Below the pieces are notes generated by a model, which had not been told where the DNA came from, did no database searches, and worked only from the letters and a program-made list of their open reading frames with translations. Shown in pieces: positions 17,183 through 26,820 of a DNA stretch of 35,991 nucleotides. Source of the DNA: Mucilaginibacter sp. Lineage in GTDB: Bacteria; Bacteroidota; Bacteroidia; Sphingobacteriales; Sphingobacteriaceae. Positions within the stretch are counted from its first letter, which is position 1, and each line of letters starts with the position of its first letter. The position numbers were made by a program, and so were the translations under genes. Where the stretch lies: NCBI RefSeq assembly GCF_028288105.1, contig NZ_JAQBOI010000130.1, positions 1 through 35,991 of the forward strand. Direction: 5' to 3'.

Positions 17183-18721
17183 TTAATAACCTGTGTTTTG
17201 TTTTAGATTAGGATTAGTATCAACCGCACGTTGTGGTATTGGATATAATGTACGTGTTTTATCGGTTGCTGTAGGGCGCTGATCAACCGGATCGTTAAAT
17301 TTACCGAAACGGATCAGATCATTTCTTCTCCAACCTTCATAGTATAATTCGCGGCCACGCTCAGCAAGCATGTCTGCTTCAGTTACAGTTGCTAAAGCTG
17401 TTGCTCCACGTGGTACACGTATAGCATTTACTATAGCTAAAGCTGTTTGGCCATTAGGATCTGTACCGCCACGCATAATTGCTTCTGCCTTCTCTAACAA
17501 TACATCGGCATAACGTAAAAATACATAATCGTTATCTTCTCCGCTATCTGTAACAGTACCATCAGCATTTGGATGTGGGAAATATTTGAATACCCTTATA
17601 CCTTGTGCTTCTGTAGAAAAGTTAAGGTTTACTTCTGGTGTAAACACTAATGGTTTACCACTTCTTTGCGTTAATGCTTTATTAGCAGGACCAAACTGTT
17701 GCCCAACTGCAAAACCTGCCCTTAAACCAACTCTATCAGTTAAGCCCGGATATGCCTGGCCTTTACGTTCGTCACCATCCTGGAAAGAGTTGTAAAAATC
17801 TGCAAGCGTTGTAAAGCCATTCCAGCCATCCGGGGTCTGGTTATAATGCAAGCCCATTTTCCAACGGTTTTTGGCAGATGCCTTTACAACAGAAGGCGTA
17901 TTATATATACCAAATATGTTACCGTGAGATTGTTCTGAGTTATCCCATGCAAAATCCTGGAAGTATTTACCTGCAGGCTCCAATGTATAACCGGCTGCTG
18001 TAACTTTATTAGCATATTCAATAACCTTGTCCATATCTGCTTTAGCAAATGTGAACGGCCCACCAACTGTACCGGCTGTATAAACAGCTCTGTTTAAGTA
18101 AACTTTAGCTAATAGCGCTTGTGCAGCAGCTTTACTTGCTACACCAATATTAGCTGATGTAGTTAAGTTTGTTTCTGCAAACTCCAGATCTTTAATAATA
18201 AAATCTGTTGCCTCTGTACGGCTATAAACAACTGGTATTGATGAGTTTGGTGCATTTGGGTCACGAAATGGTGCCTGACCATATAAATCAACTACCTGGA
18301 ACATGAAGTAGGCGCGTAAAAAACTTGCCTCTGCTTTGATCTGGTTATCGGTTGCCCTGCTTATAACTTGCGTAGCACGGTAAACACCTATGTTTAATTG
18401 ATCCCAAGTATCATTGATTTGACCGTGAGAAGCATTCCACGTGTGTGTATGTAATTTACGCCAGGCGCCAAAATCACCCCAGTCAGTACCACGCGTTGGG
18501 CCCATCATCTCATCAGTTGGATGCTCTTGCAAAGCATAGGTATTTGCCTGGTCTGCCTGTCCGTTTAATTGTGAGTACACACCGTTAAGATCGGCAGCAG
18601 AAGCAGCCCCCCCCTCATCTACGGATACAGATCCGTAGGTTTTCTCATTTAATTTTGCACAACCTGCAGCGGCTAAAAGAACAATACTGCAAATTGCTGC
18701 TCTTAATGTTATTTTTTTCAT
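17183..18721 (-). CDS. susD: SusD/RagB-family outer-membrane glycan-binding lipoprotein
   Basis: 512 residues from the ATG at 18721 (MKKITLRAA ... AAAGC lipobox). A start 27 bases further upstream would overlap the susC stop and extend past the signal, so I reject it. SusD proteins form the surface lid of a SusC channel and bind the incoming oligosaccharide with a TPR-based helical fold. Typical features are the early helical region, the C-terminal KAEAIMRGG (about 403-411) and ERGRELYYEGWRRNDLIRFG, found in most SusD proteins, and the ending TNPNLKQNTGY. It follows susC by 13 bases in one unit. Nearby GH31, GH65 and GH37 genes point to an alpha-glucoside ligand, which is inferred. Confidence 0.95.
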   Translation of the reverse strand: MKKITLRAAICSIVLLAAAGCAKLNEKTYGSVSVDEGGAASAADLNGVYSQLNGQADQANTYALQEHPTDEMMGPTRGTDWGDFGAWRKLHTHTWNASHGQINDTWDQLNIGVYRATQVISRATDNQIKAEASFLRAYFMFQVVDLYGQAPFRDPNAPNSSIPVVYSRTEATDFIIKDLEFAETNLTTSANIGVASKAAAQALLAKVYLNRAVYTAGTVGGPFTFAKADMDKVIEYANKVTAAGYTLEPAGKYFQDFAWDNSEQSHGNIFGIYNTPSVVKASAKNRWKMGLHYNQTPDGWNGFTTLADFYNSFQDGDERKGQAYPGLTDRVGLRAGFAVGQQFGPANKALTQRSGKPLVFTPEVNLNFSTEAQGIRVFKYFPHPNADGTVTDSGEDNDYVFLRYADVLLEKAEAIMRGGTDPNGQTALAIVNAIRVPRGATALATVTEADMLAERGRELYYEGWRRNDLIRFGKFNDPVDQRPTATDKTRTLYPIPQRAVDTNPNLKQNTGY

Positions 18722-18734
18722 ACTAATATTTTTT

Positions 18735-21700
18735 TTAGAAACTTGCATTTAAACCTAATGTGAATGTGCGTGCACTTGGATAAGCGGTATAATCTATACC
18801 CCTTGATGGTACGCCATTTCTTTCTTTGTTTGTATTAATTTCGGGATCAAGACCACTGTAATCAGTTATCAGGAACAGGTTTTGGCCAGTTAGTGACACA
18901 CGCAATGATTTAAACGTACCACCTTTTACAGGGAATGTATATCCTAACGTTGCGTTGCTTAATCTTAAGAAATCGCCTTTTTCCAAGAAACGGGTTGATA
19001 CCTCACCTGAGTTAAGTGCATTTTCATTTGTTGCAGCTACTGCTTTAGTTACGTTACGACCACCAACAAGGTTGCCTTTGTAAAAGAATGCATTTGCTGT
19101 GTTGTTGTAGATATAAAAACCGGTAGCTCCGTTTAAGAAGAAACTGAAACTGAAGTTCTTATAACCAAAGCTGTTTGTTAAACCTGCTGTAAATGTTGGA
19201 AGCGGGCTGCCTTGTTTTGTTGAAGCATCAATACCTTGTGGGTAGATACCAAAACCATTAGCATCCAAACCTGAATAATTTGGAAGATCAAAGCTATATA
19301 GCGGATATCCATTACCAAAGAATTGTGAATATGCACCAGATAAGCCTTGCCCATCAATATTACCGGTAATTACGTTACGGTTACCAAAGTTTTCAACCCT
19401 GTTTTTAATAAAGGTCATGTTGTAAGCAATATCCCAGGTAAAGCCGCTACCCTGTATTGCGGCAAAGTTTAACCCAACTTCAACACCTGTATTTCGTACG
19501 TTACCAGGTAAATTAACCCAGTATCTGTTAAATGCAGCCGGTTGTGCCAAATCTTGTAAGAATAATAGATCGGCTTGTGATTTGTTAAAGTAATCAACTG
19601 TACCGTTTAAACGCCCTTTAAGAACGGTGAAATCAATACCTGCACCGTAAGCTGTTTGTGTTTCCCATTTCAGATCGGGGTTCGCAGCATTTAATGCCGA
19701 GCTTGATGTACCCAGGTAATTAGTTTGCTTTAAAGCTTTCGAAGCGTATGAAGGATAATCCTGGTTACCGGTTTTACCATAGTTTAACCTAAGGCTTAAA
19801 TCATCAAATATGCTTTTGGGAGCAAAACTTTCATTGCTTATGCGCCATTTAACTGCTACTGCAGGGAAGTTAGCATATCGGTGATTTTCACCAAAACGAG
19901 ATGAACCGTCTCTTCTGATTGTACCTGTTACAATATAGCGGTCTTTATAAGAGTAGTTAACACGTGCAAAATATGATTGTAACTGAGAACTGCTGCTATC
20001 TAAACCGTTTCTAAGACTAAAATCATACGGCATGTGGTTTTTAAATGCATCAAAGTTTTTTACAAACTCGCCTGATGTTTGTGTACCCCAGGCCAGATTA
20101 CCACGGTTAAAGTTTTTAAACGATTGATATGAATAACCAACCAAAGCTGTTAACGAGCTGTTGTCAGACCATTTTTTATCATAGTTTAATGTATGCTCTG
20201 TAGTTAAGTTGGTAATTTCGTTATGTACCAAAATACCACGGCCATTAGATGTTGCACCAGGAATTTTAAAGTCGCCTATATTAGCCTCGTCTGTAAAACC
20301 AACTATGTTTGGATCGTAGAAGGTTTTTCTTTGGCCCCTTGATATATCAGCACCAAAGTTACCCTTGTATGATATCCCTTCAAACAATCTTACAGTCATT
20401 GTTAAATTGTTCAGGAAACGATTAATATTATCTGTATCGTCAATTTGATTTAACAGTGAAGCCGGGTTTCTGAAACTGTTACCTTTAGGAAAACCGTTAG
20501 GTTCATAACCGTTTAAGCTAAAATATTTTCCACTGGCATCAAATACGGGAATAGTTGGGTTAGTTTGAATTGCAGCTCCTATTAAGCTACCGTTAAAACC
20601 GGCATTGTTGGTAATAGGTGCAAACCTGTCTTTTACATTTGAATATAAAGATTGCAGGTCAAATCTCAATCTTTCACCAAGAAATGATTGTGATGCATTG
20701 ATACGAGCGGTTAAACGCTTTAAATCTGTCCTTTTAACAATACCTTGTTGGTTATCGTAACCCAAAGAGGCACGGTAATTACCTGTATTGCTTGCGCCGC
20801 CAAAAGCTAAATTATAGTTTTGAGATATTGCAGTACGCAAAATTTCTTTTTGCCAGTCTGTATTGGCGCCGTAATCTACACCGCCTTGTGCAACAGTACC
20901 AGGATTAGAACCTACGCTTTCTACACCTTTTAAGAAGTCTTCGCGACCAAGCAGGTCATAAGTTTTAGCAGCTTTAGATATGCTTGTGCTTGCACCAAAC
21001 TGTATGCCCTGGCCTTTACGGCCTTTACGGGTAGTAATTAAAACAACACCATTGGCACCACGTGATCCGTAGATAGCCGAAGCAGATGCATCTTTTAATA
21101 CTGAGATATTCTCGATATCCGCCGGGTTAATAAATGCTAAAGGGTTACGAGCCGATGAACCACCAGCACCGCTATCAAAACCACCTGCGGTACCGCCATT
21201 ATCTAAAGGCACACCATCCACAACATATAATGGGCTGCTACCCGAACGGATAGAACTAGCACCACGTATGTTGATAGTTGCACCTGCACCAGGTTCACCA
21301 CTTGCTGGTGTTACCTGTACGCCCGCAATACGGCCTTGTAATAATTGTTCAGGAGTTGCAATAACACCCTTGTTGAAATCTTTAGGGCTTAATGATGCTA
21401 CAGACCCTGTTGCGTCTTTAATACGCTGGGTACCGTAACCAATTACAACAACTTCGTTTAAAGCTGTGCTTGCTGATTCAAGTGATACAGCGATAGATGA
21501 TTGGCCGTTAAGGGGAACTGTTAAGCTCTTGAAGCCAATATATGTGAAGGTTAAAGCAGTTGTGCTTGCCGGTACCGAAAGCCTGAACGTACCGTCAACG
21601 CTGGTTAACGTTCCAATACCTCCTGCCGCGCCTACCGATACGCCAATAAGCGTAGAACCGTCTTTCTTGTCAGTTACTTTACCGGTTACTACTTTGTTTT

Positions 21701-21773
21701 GAGCCAATGCAGGCTGAACAAAGAAGCAGGTTAAAGCAAAAAAACATAGTGTGAGTAAGTGTTTAAATTGCAT
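18735..21773 (-). CDS. susC: SusC/RagA-family TonB-linked outer-membrane transporter
   Basis: A 1012-residue TonB-dependent transporter that imports oligosaccharide across the outer membrane together with SusD. In order it has a signal peptide ending ALAQ (residue 25), a carboxypeptidase-regulatory-like domain (about 28-105), the segment LNEVVVIGYGTQ that begins the plug, plug motifs GRIAGVQV, NIRGASSIR, PLYVVDGVPLD, IENISVLKDASASAIYGSRG and NGVVLITTRKGR, and a long beta-barrel ending in Phe. No N-terminal STN signalling domain is present, so it is unlikely to work with an ECF sigma/anti-sigma pair; control by the SusR-like neighbour is more likely. Length and architecture are normal. Confidence 0.96.
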   Translation of the reverse strand: MQFKHLLTLCFFALTCFFVQPALAQNKVVTGKVTDKKDGSTLIGVSVGAAGGIGTLTSVDGTFRLSVPASTTALTFTYIGFKSLTVPLNGQSSIAVSLESASTALNEVVVIGYGTQRIKDATGSVASLSPKDFNKGVIATPEQLLQGRIAGVQVTPASGEPGAGATINIRGASSIRSGSSPLYVVDGVPLDNGGTAGGFDSGAGGSSARNPLAFINPADIENISVLKDASASAIYGSRGANGVVLITTRKGRKGQGIQFGASTSISKAAKTYDLLGREDFLKGVESVGSNPGTVAQGGVDYGANTDWQKEILRTAISQNYNLAFGGASNTGNYRASLGYDNQQGIVKRTDLKRLTARINASQSFLGERLRFDLQSLYSNVKDRFAPITNNAGFNGSLIGAAIQTNPTIPVFDASGKYFSLNGYEPNGFPKGNSFRNPASLLNQIDDTDNINRFLNNLTMTVRLFEGISYKGNFGADISRGQRKTFYDPNIVGFTDEANIGDFKIPGATSNGRGILVHNEITNLTTEHTLNYDKKWSDNSSLTALVGYSYQSFKNFNRGNLAWGTQTSGEFVKNFDAFKNHMPYDFSLRNGLDSSSSQLQSYFARVNYSYKDRYIVTGTIRRDGSSRFGENHRYANFPAVAVKWRISNESFAPKSIFDDLSLRLNYGKTGNQDYPSYASKALKQTNYLGTSSSALNAANPDLKWETQTAYGAGIDFTVLKGRLNGTVDYFNKSQADLLFLQDLAQPAAFNRYWVNLPGNVRNTGVEVGLNFAAIQGSGFTWDIAYNMTFIKNRVENFGNRNVITGNIDGQGLSGAYSQFFGNGYPLYSFDLPNYSGLDANGFGIYPQGIDASTKQGSPLPTFTAGLTNSFGYKNFSFSFFLNGATGFYIYNNTANAFFYKGNLVGGRNVTKAVAATNENALNSGEVSTRFLEKGDFLRLSNATLGYTFPVKGGTFKSLRVSLTGQNLFLITDYSGLDPEINTNKERNGVPSRGIDYTAYPSARTFTLGLNASF

Positions 21774-22230
21774 AGTTTGTGGTTTAATTAATAATTGGTT
21801 ATATAAAATTTAGTACATGGTTTGCATTTACATCATAAAACAGGTTTGCTCATAAAATTTAGCAAATCAAAATTCATGGTGCCGTGTAATGTTATTACCC
21901 GGTAAAAACTTAATAAAATTGGTACAGTATATATTGGTTTATAATTGTGCTTCTCGAAGCTTTGGGTGCTATTTTAAAGAGTCAATCACTTATTAAAATA
22001 TTCTCTCCCTATACAAAGATGGTTGTCCTAAGCATCAATCCCTATAAGTTTACCTAAAATATAAAAAAATATAGAAGAATTTAAACTTAACTATCTAATA
22101 ATAAGATATTTAATTAATTTAATATATTAAAAAATATAAGTCATTTTTAGATTTTATATAACAAAAAGGGGTAAAATAGTACGTTAAATAGTTTTTAAAG
22201 TACTTAATACAGATAGCGGAACGGCTTTAA
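21774..22230. promoter_or_regulatory. 457-base leader/promoter region of susC
   Basis: A gene-free, very AT-rich stretch between the regulator stop and susC. It should hold the susC promoter and a long leader. I did not find a full TAnnTTTG box; the closest on the minus strand is CATCTTTG at 22014-22021. ATAAAATTTAG occurs twice (21803-21813 and 21852-21862) and GGTTTGC twice (21819-21825 and 21843-21849). A small palindrome TTACC-C-GGTAA lies at 21895-21905. Any of these could be regulator sites; none is proven. Confidence 0.4.
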
Positions 22231-23850
22231 CTATTCAATGGTATCAACGGCCTTAATGTCCATTATACACTGTTCAAATTGGTCGGGATTTTTAGACTTC
22301 GCCTTGATACGCATTTTGTATACATAAATAGTATTTACCGAATATTCCAATATCTTGGCTATGGTTTCATTATCATTTATACCCATGCGTATTAGAGCAA
22401 ATATGCGCAAGTCTGTATTTAATACTTCATGCTCGTGCGGCCATATCTGGTCTTTCTCATCAAACTGAGAATTAAACACAGATATGAAATTAGGGAATAT
22501 TTTAAGAAAGATATGGTCAAAGCTGTAGTATAATACTTCCCGTTCCTTTTTTATATTGATATTATTGACTATCAACCTTATATCATCATATTTCTTTATT
22601 GACAGTTTGGTATCAATAGACATCTTGAGCTTTTCCAGTTTTAATATATAACCCGATATGATCTTAAAGAACTGCCCTATATACTCTTCTTTAATATGTG
22701 CATCTTCAACCAGCTTGTAATTAATATCTTTTAATTGCACATTCTGGTCTTCAATGATACGTTCCTTGTGTTTAAGCTTACCCAATTGCTTGTATATCAT
22801 CACTAAAAACAAAATAACTAATGATGCCAGGGCCGTTATTGCCAACAGGTACGTTAATATGGTATGTTTTTCTTTTTCCGAATGGCTCAACTCTTCGGCA
22901 GCAACCAGAGGCAAAATAGCTCCTATCTGTATCTTACGCTGCCGGGCGCCATAAAAATCGGCATCGGCCTTGGCCAACTGAATAAAACTATAGGCATCTT
23001 TTATGTTACCCGCCTTATAAAGCTGCTCGGCAAGAGTAAAAAGGGCTACGGTTTCTTTGGTAGATGATTTAATATCTGCAATGGCAGATTGCACAAGCAA
23101 CTTTGTACCTTCTTCTTTTTTATCGCTGTTAATATAAATTTGCCCCAGCGAACAGGTTATCATGGCGCGCAAGTGCATTGATATTTGCGCATTTGGCACT
23201 AAAAGCTTATTAAGCTCCTGCGAGCCGCGATTATTGTCGTTTTCGCCAACATGCTTTAAACCCGTATAATAAATACGATCTACAGACCCGGGTTTACTCA
23301 ATTTAATAGCCGAATCGATATAAGCATTCCCTATCTTTAAATAATTGGGGGTGAAATATTTGTCATTATTATATTTGGCAAGGTCGGTATTACAGCGGTA
23401 CATTATAAAATAATACTCCACCTTCATAGAGTCGTTAAGCATTTTAGGGTCAACCTTGCGCATACTGTCAAAGGTTTCTTTAAACATACCCGATGACAAC
23501 AGTATGAAACCCAGCTTTATCTGGCTGTAATAAGCCCTGGACATATCGTTCATTGACACACTAATTTCCTTAAGCTTATTTACATATACATAAGCCGAAT
23601 CATACTGGTATGATTTATACTCGTCATACAGTTTAAGGCACAAATCGTATTGTTTTGCATAATCAACTTTAGGAGTTGTATGCTGCAGTTGCTTTAGGCG
23701 GTGTATCCTTGCCTGCTTTTGATCATCGTATATATTTTTTCTGCTGATTTCAATTTTCAAAGCTGTAAGGAGAGTATCAGTACCGGCACCAATTGATATG
23801 GACGGATATGCAAGAAGCAACAAGAATAAAGACCTTAGAAAAAATCGCAT
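22231..23850 (-). CDS. SusR-like membrane-bound transcription regulator
   Basis: 539 residues: a signal sequence (about 1-22), a helical TPR-like sensor of about 300 residues that would lie in the periplasm, one membrane helix (HTILTYLLAITALASLVILF, about 335-354), a coiled-coil linker (KHKERIIEDQNVQL), and a cytoplasmic C-terminal domain ending in a LuxR/Spo0A-like helix-turn-helix (GINDNETIAKILEYSVNTIY). This is the layout of Bacteroides SusR, the maltose-responsive activator of the starch-use genes. It sits directly upstream of susC on the same strand but with a 457-base gap, and downstream of the GH31 gene, whose transcription appears to end at the terminator at 24065-24094. It likely senses a released disaccharide and activates susC onward; ligand inferred. 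Confidence 0.82.
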   Translation of the reverse strand: MRFFLRSLFLLLLAYPSISIGAGTDTLLTALKIEISRKNIYDDQKQARIHRLKQLQHTTPKVDYAKQYDLCLKLYDEYKSYQYDSAYVYVNKLKEISVSMNDMSRAYYSQIKLGFILLSSGMFKETFDSMRKVDPKMLNDSMKVEYYFIMYRCNTDLAKYNNDKYFTPNYLKIGNAYIDSAIKLSKPGSVDRIYYTGLKHVGENDNNRGSQELNKLLVPNAQISMHLRAMITCSLGQIYINSDKKEEGTKLLVQSAIADIKSSTKETVALFTLAEQLYKAGNIKDAYSFIQLAKADADFYGARQRKIQIGAILPLVAAEELSHSEKEKHTILTYLLAITALASLVILFLVMIYKQLGKLKHKERIIEDQNVQLKDINYKLVEDAHIKEEYIGQFFKIISGYILKLEKLKMSIDTKLSIKKYDDIRLIVNNINIKKEREVLYYSFDHIFLKIFPNFISVFNSQFDEKDQIWPHEHEVLNTDLRIFALIRMGINDNETIAKILEYSVNTIYVYKMRIKAKSKNPDQFEQCIMDIKAVDTIE

Positions 23851-24064
23851 ATTTTAATTACAAAAGGGATTAAAGTTAATCACCGTAAACTAAATATTAA
23901 AATTATGTTAAGCCATGCAAAGCTCAATTACAACTGCCCGCACATTTCCTTGAAATAATAATTTAGTTTATAGGTTAACCGGTAAATCTACCTGAACGTA
24001 ATATTACTAATTATCTGCCAAATTTGTTGCAAAACGCATATTTTTATAAAAACACTAATAAAAA

Positions 24065-24094
24065 AGCCCGCAACTTATAAATAAGATGCGGGCT
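24065..24094 (-). terminator. Intrinsic terminator of the GH31 gene
   Basis: AGCCCGCA (24065-24072) pairs with TGCGGGCT (24087-24094); on the minus strand the stem is followed by a run of six T. It lies 29 bases after the GH31 stop. The other 214 bases up to the regulator start (23851-24064) hold no gene and no promoter I could pin down. Confidence 0.8.
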
Positions 24095-24122
24095 GATATG
24101 TATAGTAGGGAAATCTCTTAAA

Positions 24123-26582
24123 CTAATAACTAATGGTAAACTGATCGCTGGTATTTTTGATCAGTACCGTTTTTACCTTCTCGCCCTCAACCGGGTTTGA
24201 TAATCCGGTAGGGTCAAACCTTGATATGGGTACCATTAATGCCTCGAAACCGTTTTCGGCCTTGGCTTGTTTACCATTCAGCTTTGCAGTAAAGTTATCG
24301 TCAAAGCCATGCAACAACAGTTTTATATTATTGAATTTTGATTTTGCAGAACCTTCTGCTTTAGTAAACACGATGGCTTTCTTAGCCGGGTCATAGGTGA
24401 TGGTACGCTTGTAAAAAGCACCGCCTTCATAATCAAAAGTTTCACCATCATCTTCGTAATAAACAAACCTGTTGTTCACGTCGCCTTTGTACACATGCAC
24501 ATACAACGTATCGGTTGGTTTTTCCATTGTGGTTTGTATTTGCGATTGCATTGGGATAATGCTGCTCTCTTTAACATAAACAGGTAGTTTAGATATACCC
24601 AGATCAAGCGCTATTTTTTGGTTACCCTGTTGCACTTCGCCGTTGTATAGGTTATACCATTTACCTGCCGGGAAATACAGTTTGCCATAATTGGTTACCC
24701 CATCAAATGGGAACACCAAAAATGCTTTACCAAACATATACTGGTTTTCATATAAGCCATTGTATACATTTTCATCATGGGTATAATCGATAGTAAGCGA
24801 GCGCATTATTGGGCTGCCGCTTTTTGTAGCTTCGTAAAAGCTTGAATATAAGTATGGCATTAAACGATAACGTAGGTTAATGTAATTACGGGTTATCTCT
24901 AACACCTCCTCACCGTAAGCCCATGGCTCTGATGCTTTTGAGTTGATACCTGAGTGGTTACGGAAGTATGGGTTAAACGCCCCAATTTGCATCCAGCGGG
25001 CATATAACGATGGTGATGCGCCACCCGTAAACCCACCCACATCCATACCCGTAAACGGCACGCCGCTTAAGCCCAGGCTGTTCATAAGCCTTACACCCAA
25101 TAGCATGTGATCATTTTCGGCACGATTATCACCTGTCCACATCGCGGCATAGCGCTGTAAACCTGCATAGCCCGAGCGGGTTAAAATGAACGGGCGCTTA
25201 TTATTAAGCGCGGCCTTATAACCTTCATAGCTGGAACGGATCATTTCTAAACCATAAGCGTTATGTATTTGCGGGTGCGATGCCAGCTTACCTTCGTAAT
25301 TGAACAGGATATTATCCGGCGCTTTTTGGCCCCAGGTGCTAAACTCGTTCATATCATTCCAGATACCACTCACGCCTTCATCGGCATATTTTTTAAGCTC
25401 GCTTCCCCACCATGCACGCCCTTTAGGGTTTGTAAAATCGGGGAAGTTACACCAGCCCGGCCATACCTGCCCGGTATAGTTAGTTCCATCCGGATACTTC
25501 GCAAAAATGTCTTCTTTCAATCCACGTTCGTAAACGCCATAACCTTTTTCTACCTTAATGCCCGGGTCAACAATCAATGTTACTTTAAAGCCCATGCTGT
25601 TCAACTTTTTAGTTAAGCCTGATGGGTCAGGGAAGCGGGTTTTATCCCAGGTAAACACCTTGTATTTATCCATGTAGTGAATATCCAGTGTAATACCATC
25701 TGCCGGGATCTTTTTCTCGCGCAGTGTTTGCGCTATGCGGTAAACTTCGGCTTCGGGATAGTAACTGTACCGGTTTTGCTGATAGCCCAAGCTCCACAAT
25801 GGTGGCATTTTCATTAAGCCGGTAAGCGAGCTATACGAGCTAATAATATCTGCAATGTGTTTATTGTAGATGAAGTAATAGTTCATTTCGCCACCCTTAG
25901 CACCGAATGACGAGAACCTGTCATTACTGGCACCGAAATTAAAATCAGACTGCCAGGTGTTATCAAAGAAGATCCCGTACTGCACATTATGATGTATGCC
26001 TAAATAAAAAGGGATAGTTGAATAAATAGGGTCCTGGCCGGTTGTGTACGCATAGGTATCGCTGTTCCAGTGGGTATAGGCATTTCCTTTGCGATCAAGC
26101 GGACCAGTCTTTTCACCCAAGCCTATAAAGTGCTCGTTATCCTGCATCTTTTTGTAGGTGGTAACAGATTCGTTCACCCATGATGTAGTTAAACCCGGCT
26201 CATCCTGGTTAATAACCTCGCCGGTTAAGGTACTAAACGTTACCTGGTATGGGTTTTTACGGATATTTACCTTTAAAGAATCGGTAGTAAGGTTTATCTG
26301 ATCATTATCTTGTGTGATGGCCACTTTAGTTTTAACAGGTTCGCTTATTACAGCGTATGAAAAATCGGCTGCCAGCTTTTGCTTATCCATGCGTATCCTT
26401 ATAATATTAGGGCTATACACAATTACTTTTACAAAGGCGTTTTCTGTGGTGATATCAATTTCCTGATTATTTACTGTAACAGCAGTTACCTTACCTACCT
26501 GTTTTATAGGGCTTTGGGCAGATAAGAGTTGGGCACAAGCCGTAAAAATGACAGCAAGGGCAATGCAACGATTAATTTTCAT
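24123..26582 (-). CDS. GH31 alpha-glucosidase
   Basis: An 819-residue secreted enzyme (signal peptide ending LSAQ, residues 20-23) that removes alpha-linked glucose from oligosaccharide ends. It has an N-terminal GH31 beta-sandwich (about 25-250), a TIM barrel with DGITLDIHYMD (295-305), the nucleophile Asp410 in GIWNDMNE and the likely acid/base Asp485 in MWTGDNRAEND, and C-terminal beta domains including a DUF5110-like part (VHVYKGDVNNRFVYYEDDGE). Linkage preference (alpha-1,4, 1,6 or 1,3) cannot be read safely, and some GH31 enzymes are alpha-xylosidases. It is transcribed toward the regulator and SusCD but has its own terminator, and an inverted repeat lies 22 bases upstream of its start. 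Confidence 0.92.
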   Translation of the reverse strand: MKINRCIALAVIFTACAQLLSAQSPIKQVGKVTAVTVNNQEIDITTENAFVKVIVYSPNIIRIRMDKQKLAADFSYAVISEPVKTKVAITQDNDQINLTTDSLKVNIRKNPYQVTFSTLTGEVINQDEPGLTTSWVNESVTTYKKMQDNEHFIGLGEKTGPLDRKGNAYTHWNSDTYAYTTGQDPIYSTIPFYLGIHHNVQYGIFFDNTWQSDFNFGASNDRFSSFGAKGGEMNYYFIYNKHIADIISSYSSLTGLMKMPPLWSLGYQQNRYSYYPEAEVYRIAQTLREKKIPADGITLDIHYMDKYKVFTWDKTRFPDPSGLTKKLNSMGFKVTLIVDPGIKVEKGYGVYERGLKEDIFAKYPDGTNYTGQVWPGWCNFPDFTNPKGRAWWGSELKKYADEGVSGIWNDMNEFSTWGQKAPDNILFNYEGKLASHPQIHNAYGLEMIRSSYEGYKAALNNKRPFILTRSGYAGLQRYAAMWTGDNRAENDHMLLGVRLMNSLGLSGVPFTGMDVGGFTGGASPSLYARWMQIGAFNPYFRNHSGINSKASEPWAYGEEVLEITRNYINLRYRLMPYLYSSFYEATKSGSPIMRSLTIDYTHDENVYNGLYENQYMFGKAFLVFPFDGVTNYGKLYFPAGKWYNLYNGEVQQGNQKIALDLGISKLPVYVKESSIIPMQSQIQTTMEKPTDTLYVHVYKGDVNNRFVYYEDDGETFDYEGGAFYKRTITYDPAKKAIVFTKAEGSAKSKFNNIKLLLHGFDDNFTAKLNGKQAKAENGFEALMVPISRFDPTGLSNPVEGEKVKTVLIKNTSDQFTISY

Positions 26583-26603
26583 CTCTATTTTTGAATGGTT
26601 TAG

Positions 26604-26625
26604 TAAACAGATTAAGGTCTGTTTA
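26604..26625. promoter_or_regulatory. Inverted repeat upstream of the GH31 gene
   Basis: TAAACAGA and TCTGTTTA form perfect 8-base arms around a 6-base spacer, 22 bases upstream of the start. The size and symmetry suit a dimeric regulator's operator or a leader hairpin. I did not see the same arms upstream of susC, so a shared SusR-like site is not supported. Confidence 0.4.
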
Positions 26626-26728
26626 AACCGGGAAACGTATTGGCTGGCGCCCCCGATTAATTGCTGAAATTATAACAGATTTGTGGCATGACATACCAAT
26701 ATCAATCATCAGGAAATTTTTATAACCT

Positions 26729-26763
26729 AAAAACCCCCTAATTTGAATAATTAGAGGGTTTTT
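26729..26763. terminator. Terminator after apt (possibly bidirectional)
   Basis: A 15-base stem with one mismatch and a TGAAT loop, flanked by A-runs on one side and T-runs on the other. On the minus strand it ends the comEA-like/apt unit, 57 bases after the apt stop. Confidence 0.8.
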
Positions 26764-26820
26764 GATAGTTTAATCTGCCAAAAATATAAGGTAGAATATT
26801 AATGCGTATAATCTTAAAAA

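Noticed and set aside
22014..22021. susC promoter -7 box (CATCTTTG on the minus strand)
   Set aside because: The first base does not fit the consensus and no TTG lies at about 19 bases; kept only as a remark in the leader entry.
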